Shown: positions 54,413-64,000 of the stretch, piece by piece
Layout: the number at the start of each line of letters is the position of its first letter
Position numbering within the stretch: position 1 is the first letter of the stretch
Origin: Prinsepia uniflora
Taxonomy: Eukaryota; Streptophyta; Magnoliopsida; Rosales; Rosaceae
Assembly: GCA_032719365.1 (NCBI GenBank)
Contig: CM064875.1
Coordinates: 32,014,693-32,078,692, forward strand
Direction: 5' to 3'
Length of the DNA: 64,000 nucleotides
Program-made: the position numbers and the translations under genes
The notes under the pieces: model-generated
Databases searched by the model: none
The model's input: only the letters and a program-made list of their open reading frames with translations
Told to the model about the DNA's origin: nothing

Positions 54413-56279
54413 TGTAATGACCCGTCTCGAATTCTGAGATTATATTAGTGACTAATCAAGGATTAGTGAGGTTAATCGGTGATGAGTTGAGCGAAATCGG
54501 ACGAACGGTGTAAAATGACCGTTTTGCCCCTAGTTGTGGGTAAAATGTTGACTTTTGACACGGGAGGTCCGATGGCCCAGGATCGTGGACCGTTACGTAG
54601 ATCAAGTCGATATGAATCCATAGACAATGGCAGGCCGAAATCGGACGTCGAACGGAGAAGTTATGGTTCACGGAAGTTCGATTACACTATGCACGCATTA
54701 CGAGGCGATGATGATTTGGCAATATCTGATTGGGCAGATATTTAGGTGGGACCCATAGATGAGTGACAAGTGTCAATCATCCCATTGGCCCAAAACCCCA
54801 TTTTGTGGATCTAAATGATGATTGGTCCACTTGGAATAAAACATATATACATTTTCCTCCCACCACTCATCCTAGCCCTTCATCTTCACCCTTCCCCTTC
54901 ATCTTGACCGTCCATCTCATTTCCCTCTCACCTGATCAGTCCTCCCTCTCGGTTCCTTCACAAACCTGAAACACCCCTTCCATTCTCCATCTTCATTTGA
55001 GCAAACAAACCCACACGACATACCACCACCATCACACTTGTATCAGTACGGTTGTGTGAGAAATAGTGAGAGACCGAGAGTGACGAGGACGGCGGCCACG
55101 GCGGTTCACGGCGTGGTGGTTAGTCAAATAAAAACCCGAGAGCCCAGTTTTATTTCAAACATTGAAAGTTGAGATTTGATTGATGTTTGGTATTCCATTC
55201 GATTCTAATGTGACCTAGGGACCAAGGCAACTCGATGAGGATAGATTTGGATGGAAATGAAAGGCTAGAAGGCTAAGAAACTGAGCTTGAAGATCAAGCT
55301 TACGGTTTAACCATGGAAGGTATGATTTGATTGAGTTTTCAAGTGTTTTTAATGGCTAGATAGATTAGGTTTGTTGTTAGGAATCTTTAGGAATCAAAAT
55401 GGAATGAATAGGATCGAAAATGAGGAAATTAAGGCATTGAACCTGTTGTGCCGGTCCAGATCGGTCCCGTCCGGTTTAAATCAGGCGAACCATGTTCGTT
55501 GGAGGAAGAAGAAAATGAATAGTGCTAGCGCGTGGGCTTCACACGTAGCCCCTTTGGGCGGTACGTGGGGACGCGTGAATCACCCTTTAGGGATGACTTC
55601 ATCATGACTTTTAATCTATTCAATGTAAAGAACATTTTGGGACTGGTTTCGTGTCGATCGGACACCGTCTCGATATTGTTCGGGACATCCGAAGGTTTAG
55701 GATCGAGTTTAAAAATACTTACAAATTCGAGAAAATTATGGGACTTCAATGAGAGGTTAATAAGGTAGTTAGTAACCCTCTAGATTGATTTGGACAGGGT
55801 TGGGAGTCCCGATGACGGTGATTAGTTCAGTGAGGCTTACGACACACAAATCGAGGCGGCAACTTAGGACGGTCTATGAGTGGACCTTGATTTCTAAACT
55901 GTGATGCATGCATAAATGTTTTATATGGTTTATAGATTTGATTCTATGATGATGATTTCAATTATTGTGATTTATCTAGTTTCACGCATTTCGAGGCGAT
56001 TTACGTGCTTGCACGTAAATCGAGGTTTACGGTTTTGTACTAATTTTCCGTGCTTATAGTTTTGGAAATGATTTCATGAAATGGTTTGGATTTGAAAAGG
56101 CAAACTCAGGTTTGAGACCCATTTGTTTTGGAATCCCTCGGACTAGAAGTCCATTTAGCTACGTTCTCCAACTAGAGACCCAATTGGTTCTTGAATCGAT
56201 TTCGGATTTGAAAATATGGACCGGGCACAAGACCCATTTGATTTACAAACTCTCGGACCTAAAGTCCATTTGATTTAAC

Positions 56280-56500
56280 AAGGCATCGGGCCAGAGGCCC
56301 AGTGGGTTTACGTATCGCGCTCGAGGCCTAATTGGTTTGCGTATCGAGCTCGAGGCCCAGTTGACTTACGTATCGGGCACGAGACCCATTTGGTTTACAA
56401 AATAGGGCACGAGGCCCATTTGGTTTATGAAATCGGGCACGAGGCCCAGTTGGTTTGTGAATTCGGGCTTAGGGCCCATTTATGGTTTACGATTGTGATT
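56280..56500. repeat. Minisatellite in LTR (about 30 bp x 7-8)
   Basis: Units of the form GGGCACGAGGCCCATTTGGTTTACGAAATC, the inverted counterpart of the array at 45,940-46,170. Confidence 0.8.
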
Positions 56501-57378
56501 TCGGGTCGAGGACCCATAAATGGGTTTATGGTTCATGACGGTTTATGGTGATTAGCATGAACCCTTGAAAGTTTTTTATGGTTCATGACGGTTTATGGAG
56601 ACCGGGCATGAACCCTTGAAAGGTTTTGAGAATGATTTCAAAAAGGTTTTTCATATACCATCCTTTATATATGTATTGTCTCCACCAGGAAGGGTCATTG
56701 GCCTGGGTGGACCCGGGAGTAGTCACGGAGCACTGACTGAGTGAAGTCGCCCCCGTTGGGTTCCTTACTCTCAGAAAGGCTATGTATTATAACCCCCAGG
56801 GAGGGTCATTGATCTACTGACATTGACCTGGGTCGACCCTGTGGAGACTTGGGCTTTGAGACCCCAGGTAGCACGCGCGTAGCTTTAGATACCATGACAG
56901 ATTGGTTATATGATATATATATATATATATTAATATATATATGATGACCATGATTTTTTTCGTTTTACGAAATTGTGTTTTATGATGATAAATGGATTTG
57001 GGCTGAGATCCCACATATGTTTACTATGTTATGGTTTTTCTGTAAATGGTTTTGGGCAGGGGCCCGTATGGATTTGGTTATTGAAACATATGTGGTTTGA
57101 GAAATGGTTTTACTATGCTTGCATGCTTTTTAGTGAAGGGCATAAAGGCCTTTTATAAAATGTGTTTTATGAACTATTGCCTTTCGTCCACTCACAGTCT
57201 TTCTGTTTTTCAATGTCCTTCAGGTTGATTTCAGATGCCGACTGTAGTAGAGACCGAGACATCACATACCTCCTCTGGATCCTAGAGTACTCTGGAAGCA
57301 GGTCGGGCTAAAAGTTTAAATTTTTCCTAGTCTGACACTCCATGTCAGACGGGATCAGGAGCTTCCCTCGTTAATCCC

Positions 57379-57398
57379 GGGGGGGGGGGGGGGGGGGG
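57379..57398 (+). repeat. G20 homopolymer
   Basis: The conserved CCCGGGGGGATT end module (6-8 G in other copies) is expanded to 20 G. Confidence 0.95.
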
Positions 57399-57419
57399 AC
57401 TGGGACGGGCCCTGACAAG

Positions 57420-57431
57420 TGGTATCAGAGC
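57420..57431 (+). other. LARD primer-binding site
   Basis: TGGTATCAGAGC, a perfect initiator tRNA-Met PBS, two bases after the LTR end. Confidence 0.95.
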
Positions 57432-57455
57432 AGGTTTTCTCTTACGGTGTGCGCA

Positions 57456-60240
57456 TGTTTAACAACCCAGAAATTTGAAAAAGTAAAATTTGGAAAATTT
57501 GAAGGAAATGAAAATTTTGTCCCTGAAATTGGGCGAGGGGATTTTGACCGATGACCTGACGTAGTTTGGGACGTCACAAGTTCATAGACAGGTGGCACGC
57601 CCGATTCCGACATTCGTGGAGAAAGTTATGATGTTCGGAAGCTTAAGGGTAATTTGGTAAATTGGTTAAAAAGGGGCCATTTGTTGACTTTTTGATCGGG
57701 GCCATGTTTGGACTTTCCGTAAGTACCGTTGGGTACGTCTTGAGACACTGAATCCGTAGACAGGCGGCATGCGTCAATCGGGGCTCGGATCGAAAAGTTA
57801 TGAACCTCGGAATGCTAAGGGCATTTTGGTCATTAGCCATGAAAAGGCATTTTGGTCAATTGTGTTTTAGGGGGGAAAATTTGTCCTTTTTCTAATGTGA
57901 TGAATTAGAAAATTGGGTGACTCACTCATTTTATTAAGTGACACATTTCACTGGGAACAGAAGATTAGTGGCCTGGATTTTGATATTTGGATATATATGT
58001 TTGAATTATCAAAGTCGTGCGTGTGTTTTGAAGGAAAAACAGAGACTAAAGATAACTGACCTTGATCGACCTCAATCTCTCTGTCTGATCGATCTGTGAG
58101 GGGAATAAAGAAAGAATTTGAGAAGAATAACATAAAAGGAGATAGGGATAAGATTCTGAAACTGTGGAAACAAAACCGAAACCCAAACCCGTAGGAATTC
58201 AAATTCTCCAAAACTCGAATTTGAATTTGTAGGTCGGGCGGAAGTGAAACAATTTGAGGATTGAGTCATGTAATTAAAGGGTTAGAAGGATGAAATGGAG
58301 ACTTGGAATGTGTTTATCAGACTTCTATGAAGCTCCAGGACGAATCAATTTAGAAGAATTGATGACAAGTGAGAAAATCAAATGATGAACAGACCTTGAA
58401 CTCTTGAGGCTTGATCGACTGACTTCGAGGTAAGGAATCACAAAATTGAATGTACATACCTTTAATTAAGGTTAAACCGATACGATTAGCTGAATTAATT
58501 GAGGAATTTGAGTGCAAATTGACAGCATTCCAATCGGGTTATCTCGCGGGTTGCAGGACCCGTTTTACAGTCAAACGGGTTGGGACAACAACTGTAACAA
58601 ATACTGTAGCAGGCACGTGGACTCACGCACAGCCACTCACAGCGGCGCGTGAGGGGGCATGGGACTGATTTCCAAGGTGAGGTCAACATAAATCTTGTCC
58701 TGTTTAATGTAACGAACATTTTGGCACTAATTTCGAGGAAATCGAATATCGTTTTGATAATGTTCTAAGTATCCGAAGGTTTATGTTACGTTTAAAATAT
58801 GCATTTAAATCCCGAAAAATTGGGGAAAATTATGGGAAGTATATTGAGATGTTAGTGACCCTTGATAATGATTTTGGACAGGAATGTTGACTTCCGGAAT
58901 TCACGGAAAAACGTGCAGCTCAGAAAGCGAGCGATATGGACGGTGTGTGAGTGGACTTTTGTTTTCTACCCAGACTATATGCATATATGTTTTAAATGCT
59001 TTATGATATGACTTGAAATGATTTTGCATGATTGATGTTTCGAAATGATGATTTCTGGATTTTGGGAATATTATATTGTTTTATATGATTTTGGGCACAA
59101 TTTTTGAAGAAACTATGATATTGTTGTTTTGGGCGAAGGCCCGGGATTTGAGATTGGTTTTAACTCGGATTATGAGTCTGGAAATTATTTGATGATATTG
59201 TAGTACTTTTTGGATATACTTTATGGATTTATGTGAAGTTGGCAACTGAGGTTGTGATTGCACGGATTTGCGTGAAAATGATATTTTGGGCTTGAGACCC
59301 AATTGGATAGTGATTTTGACTCGGATTTGGAGTCACATGTGAATATGATGAAATTGATGATTTTGATTTATAAAGTGAATTCTGGACACTGTTTTTTTGA
59401 TGGATTTGTGGAACTTGCTTTGTGAAAGCTATGTTTCGGGCAGAGGCCCTGTTGAAATGTTTTTGACTTGATTTGAGACTTGAATGGTTTTAAAATGAGA
59501 TTACGGGATTTGGTGACTGTTCCACATATACCATCCTCTGTGATTTGATAGTCTCCTCCAGACGTCATAGATCCTGGAGTAGTCACGATCCACTGCCTGG
59601 AGATGAGTAGTTTTGAAGGCGGCCCAATCTCAGTAGTGTGAGTTTATGATGATTTCCTCCAGACTTCGTAGATCCTGGAGATGATATCACCCCAGATGTA
59701 GTAGATCATGGGGAGGTACTCGGACATGAGACACCCGAGTTTGCAGGCATTGCATTGATATCATGACGGGTTACTTAGATATTGAGATTGGATATTGAGG
59801 ATTGGTGGTCTTATGATTGATTGATATTTGTGTCCATATACTTTATATCATTCACTGATTTGATGAACATGAGTTTTATGGACCATGGGAGAACATGTTT
59901 TGATTTTATCGGTCCACTGTTCATACTTGATTGATTTCACGCTATTACTCACGTTTTATGATGTACATGCATGTTTGTAAAACTGGAGGGTAAGAATGTA
60001 TTTTGATAAATGTATTTCTAAAACTTTGTTTTGTCCACTCACACCTTTTCTGTTTTATTGACCCTCCAAGTCGTGGAGCGATGATCGAGGCTATTCGAGA
60101 GGTGGAGACATGAGTGGCCACAGGTGCGGTTATCCCTTGTTTGGCAAGTACTGAGGGTAACTTCGGAACTTTAGTTGACTTGACAAACGGGAGCAGGACT
60201 GGGCACGGTTATCTATTTCCTTCGGGGACGGGTCCTGTCA
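57456..60240 (+). repeat. LARD solo LTR (type 2, 2.79 kb) inserted 25 bp after the PBS
   Basis: TGTTTAACAACCC to GGGACGGGTCCTGTCA, with the type-2 leader also seen at 27,070 (minus) and the TGACGT pair at 57,557-57,576. Flanks GCGCA (left) and GCAAG (right) fit a TSD only if two bases were lost by slippage. Host internal sequence resumes with GCAAGTCGAGGATGTGATATC. Confidence 0.7.
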
Positions 60241-63200
60241 GCAAGTCGAGGATGTGATATCTCTATGGGGTACAGTTCGTTATCAACTTGATAGTTAGAA
60301 TGTCGGTATGATAGTTAGTAGGAAGTAATCGTGGATCATTTTGGTTCGGCATTCGATGTCGGGGTTGCCATAGTTCTATCATGGTTGGCATGTGGGACCC
60401 TACGGATTGATGAACGTAACGGTACTTTAGAGTTTTGATTGTGGGACAGTTAGTTGGGATCGTCTCCCACGATGTTGTAGGATCAGTTATGACGATTGGG
60501 TAGGAGTTGTGACTATTAGATAGTCGTATTTTGTTGAGTTAGGTGGATATGCGGCTGGGAGCATCCGGGTTTTAGGAACCCTAGTTGAACCAACGGTAGG
60601 ATTGGATTGACATCCATACGATGTCAGGACCGCGGGGTCGATCAGATTGTGGATTACACTGCCTTCTGCAGTTAGGTTCAGAGGAACCCTAGGTGGTGAT
60701 CGTGGAACCCTAAGGTAGGATGTATGGTTTAGAAAGGTGAGTTGGCGAGTGGTTTGACTTTGACGACTTTTCGGAGTCGAGACCGTCGATCGGTCTAGGC
60801 ATGTCAGCTTTAGTGATGGGACTGCACTCTGCAATCAAGGTTGTGTTAACCGGTTAGACCTAGTTGGTTGTCGTACTACTTTAGTTGTGGTGGATAGTTG
60901 GTGCAGCTAAGTTCATGGATGACCTGGTATACGAAATTGGGTGAGTCGAATTACGATTGGTTAGGGATTGGTTAGACAGGTTACCAGGGTTTGCTGCTTG
61001 TCGATGGAATCCCGAAGTAGGGATACGGCGTACTTAGTACGGGCGATTGATTTTATTGGATGCGAAGTCTCGATATCGATGTCTGTTGGTTGGGTCTGCA
61101 TGAGTTTGTGGCAAGCATTACCATCGGGAGTGGTTGTAGTTGTGTTGTAAATCGGGGGACGTTCAGGGAACATTTCCTTTTCTTGTTTGAGATGTGAGGG
61201 TGATTGTACCCAGAGTTGTTAGGTACGATGGAGGTAGAGTTTCTCCAATACGAGCAGAGGTATGGGGTCGTCGCTCGGTATGAGCGGAGATCTAGGGTTT
61301 TCTGATTTGCACACTGTGTGTGCTGATGCTGATGCTGATGCCAGTATGCTGGTGCTAGTGCTAGTGTTTGAGATGACGATGAGTTACGAGTCGGGATGTG
61401 ACTCCGTTGAGATGGGTATGCGTTTGGTATCTGTGGTCCGGGAGTGGATCATGAATAGAGTTGGGCTGGATGGGATCCAGCAATAGTTGAGACGTGAGGA
61501 TCAAGTAGTGTTGGTTCACATCCTTTTGGATGTACATAAACGGTGTAAGCCGATAGGCAAACTTGGCAGTGAGCTAGACTGGTTATGGACACGTGGTTCA
61601 TGTCCGAGTATGTTGCTTCCGACATGGTTGGAATTTTAGAAGCGAGAGAGGTTGTGATTGAGGCGACGAGGGGAGTGCGGGTTTTCGACATTAGTAATGG
61701 GTATTTCGAATTCATTAGGGTGACTTCTCAGGTTCTGCCATGGCAGATAATGGTTGTTGTCACTAGTACGTTGATCATGTATTGGTGGGTGGACCCGCGA
61801 TTTTTTTGTGTGATTAGGAGGAGTTGAGTATTTCGAAGTTAGGTGAATGAGATTTCTCATTTTCTTCTTGGTGGCAGACGATGTTGGGTTACATGGCGTG
61901 CTGAGTGCAGCGAGTTTGGCTTGCATTCACGTAGGATGATTTTGATGTCATTATCCTAGACCATCCTTGATTTTCCTAGGTGGAATGACAAGGATTGATA
62001 CAAGGTAATAGGAGAGAACCCACAGTCTCGACATGTCTCGTCCTTGACTGATTTGTTTAGATGTGGGAAATGGCTGAGGAGTGATATGACTGACAAAGGA
62101 TTCAAGAGGGTGTAAGACCCTATGATCGGATTTCATGTAGATGGTTAGCAAGGTGAGCATGTGTGGATCCTATGTGGATCTAGATTGTGATGTTGAGGAC
62201 TTTGGGTATTGTGATGATCGGGGATCGTGATCTTGATGATCAGGCTAGGTGGGGAGTTTACTGCCCTGTTTTGCATATGAGAATGTTGGGACTGAACTTG
62301 TTTTCGAGGTAAATCCCTTATGGTATAGTACTCGAGCGAGTAGGTTTCCGACGGGGTCAGATTTGATTAGCCTTAGATGTGTGAATGATGGGATTGGCTT
62401 CCCTATGAAGTCAATCGAATGTAATGTGTTAATTGATTGAGCAGGTAACCGATAGATTCGGATTTGGTGCGTCTCAGTAGACGTGGATAATGTTGGATGC
62501 CTGGTTGGCATGAATGGGTACGCCTTGGTAGGCGTGAGTCGGATTGGTACGTATTAGATTACATGATTAGGAGTAGACGTTGTGATGTTGGTCGGGTGAC
62601 CGTGGGACTCGAAATGGATGTACGTACCCTGTACGTAGTTCGAGGTACGATATTGAGCAGACTTGTTGTGCCTAGTGACGGTATATAGGATATACCATTA
62701 GTATGTTCGTGAGCGTGTTGGTAGTCGATTTAGCCCAATACCATTGGATTAGTTGAAGACGTGAACTGGACATTGGATATTGTGCACTGGGTCATGGTGT
62801 TTTTGATGGGTTTAGTTACACACAGGTCGAGTGCTTTTTCGGAAGGGTATAATCAGGATGAGTGAGTTGGTGGTTAGTGTAACCACAAGTAAGCCTAATG
62901 TCAGTTTTTGACTGGCGACTGTCAAGTAGTGACAGTTTTTTGGATGTGTCAACATGGATCGATGAGTGAGATTTGGTGATTCCTAGTGGGAGCAGACGTT
63001 AAGATAGATTGGTGATTGAGAGAGGAAACGTCAAGTGGTCGTGTCAGCGAAATGGTAGAATTGTCCAGTGGTACCGACTCAGAACGTGTGATTACTGTCA
63101 CTCGACGTGGTCGAGTGTAGCTGATGCGACGTGAGTGTTGGTCGAATGTCTGGTTGGAAACAAGTATCGTGCTGGTTAGTGGGTGTACAAATGTACATTT

Positions 63201-63276
63201 TTTGTGTGGTCGATTGTGCTTTCTACGAGGTGGATGTGGAATCATAATAGTTGGAATTTCAAGGACGAAATTATTT
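60241..63276 (+). other. LARD internal region, non-coding
   Basis: About 3 kb with no gag/pol homology. Colinear with 34,249-36,770 and, inverted, with 21,841-25,313 and 48,209-51,139. Confidence 0.8.
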
Positions 63277-63289
63277 AAGGAAGGAAAGT
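63277..63289 (+). other. LARD polypurine tract
   Basis: AAGGAAGGAAAGT directly before the 3' LTR. Confidence 0.82.
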
Positions 63290-64000
63290 TATAATGACCC
63301 GTCCCGAATTCCGAGATTATATTAGTGACTAATCAAGGATTAGTGAGGTTAATCGGTGATTAGTTGAGCGAAATCGGTTGAACGGTGTAAAATGACCGTT
63401 TTGCCCCTAGTTGTGGGTAAAATGTTAACTTTTGACCCAGGAGGTCCGGTGGCCAAGGGCCGAGGACAGTAACGTAGATCGGGTCAATACGAATCCATAG
63501 ACAGACGTCACGCCAAATTACGAGGCAATGATGATGTGGCAATATTTGATTGGGCAGATATTTAGGTGGGATCCATGGATGAGTGACAAGTGTCACTCAT
63601 CCCATTGGCCCAAAACCCCATTTTATGGATCTAAATGATGATTGGTCCACTTGGAATAAAACATATATATATATTCCACCACCACTCTTCCTAGCCCTTC
63701 ATCTTCACCCTTCCCCTTCATCCTGACCGTCCATCTCATTACCCTCTCACCTGATCAGTCCTCCCTCTCTGTTCCTTCATAAACCCGAAACACCCGCTCT
63801 ATTCTCCATCTTCATTTGAGCAAACAAACCCACACGACATACCACCACCATCACACTTGCATCAATACGGTTGTGTGAGCAATAGTGAGAGACTGAGAGT
63901 GACGAGGACGGCGGCCACGGCGGTTCACGTCGTGGTGGTGAGTCAAACAAAAACCCGAGAGCAAAGTTTTATTTCAAAAATTGAAAGTTGAGATTTGATT
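63290..64000 (+). repeat. LARD 3' LTR, 5' part
   Basis: TATAATGACCCGTCCCG (the terminal TG is mutated to TA), homologous to 54,413 onward. Continues beyond the window. Confidence 0.9.

Larger units (their letters stand above)
54413..57417 (+). repeat. LARD 5' LTR (3,005 bp)
   Basis: TGTAATGACCCGTCTCG to GGGACGGGCCCTGACA. Contains CACGTG/GCGCGTGGG boxes (55,528-55,575), a TGGGCC-type minisatellite (56,280-56,500), palindromic GGTTCATG units (56,527-56,620), an AT microsatellite (56,909-56,941) and a G20 run (57,379-57,398). Confidence 0.92.
54413..64000 (+). mobile_element. LARD element on the plus strand, 3' end beyond the window
   Basis: 5' LTR 54,413-57,417, PBS 57,420-57,431, internal region interrupted by a solo LTR (57,456-60,240), PPT 63,277-63,289, and 3' LTR from 63,290 to the window end. 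5' and 3' LTRs are clearly homologous over the visible 700 bp; the 3' copy lacks about 70 bp. No coding capacity. Confidence 0.9.

Noticed and set aside
57451..60245. Perfect TSD for the solo LTR at 57,456-60,240
   Set aside because: The flanks GCGCA and GCAAG do not match without assuming a 2-bp loss, so the insertion is called from termini and host continuity only.

Overview
This is a plant nuclear genomic window, probably from a eudicot. The evidence is a spliced SINA-like ubiquitin-ligase gene with GT..AG intron borders, Ty1/copia and Tat-clade Ty3/gypsy retrotransposons, and a dense set of large non-coding LTR elements primed by initiator tRNA-Met. Nothing prokaryotic or organellar was recognised. 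I estimate that more than 85% of the window is transposable-element sequence. Only one gene looks intact.

Left part (1-11,559): a decayed Ty1/copia element on the minus strand (gag, zinc knuckle/protease, integrase and RT remnants) has been hit twice. At 483/484 an LTR of the large non-coding family interrupts its RT exactly between codons. At 3,022-11,446 a Tat-type gypsy element sits inside its LTR, flanked by the target-site duplication AAAAC. The gypsy element (595-bp LTRs, about 3.7% divergent by hand count) has lost RT and RNase H by a deletion that fuses the protease to the archaeal-type RNase H. It carries an antisense three-exon gene (4,335-6,656, +) with its own TATA box.

Middle (11,560-18,841): the host-gene island. 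A SINA-like RING/SIAH E3 ligase gene (ATG 11,836, stop 16,924) has two exons and a 3.8-kb intron. The intron carries a nearly perfect 458-bp tandem duplication and a 20-bp duplication of the tract before the splice acceptor. Downstream, on the opposite strand, lies an isolated last exon of an unrecognised Pro/Gln-rich protein with one in-frame stop.

Right part (18,842-64,000): a nest of related non-coding LTR elements (LARD-like). Their LTRs are about 1.6-3.4 kb, begin TGTAAYGACCC and end in GGGTCCTGTCA or close variants. The PBS matches TGGTATCAGAGC, the polypurine tract is AAGGAGGGAAG-like, and the internal region is about 3 kb with no gag or pol. The best-resolved copy (45,005-52,746, TSD AAATG) lies inside a solo LTR (44,179-53,650, TSD CGAAA), which lies inside another LTR fragment. 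A further element (from 54,413, + strand) runs off the right end and carries an internal solo LTR. A composite element (18,842-29,611) and a 5' LTR plus internal region (30,862-36,770) are incomplete. Inside one LTR-like block is a complete TRIM element of 734 bp (37,463-38,196, TSD GTTAG) whose internal region is only 71 bp, essentially PBS plus polypurine tract.

The long LTRs are modular. They contain a 20-bp TGACGT-N8-ACGTCA inverted pair, CACGCGC box pairs, TGGGCC minisatellites, palindromic GGTTCATG repeats, triloop hairpin arrays and, in one block, a 12-bp x 4 TGACGTCA array. None of the elements in the window encodes the enzymes that would have mobilised the LARD/TRIM family, so an autonomous helper must lie elsewhere.
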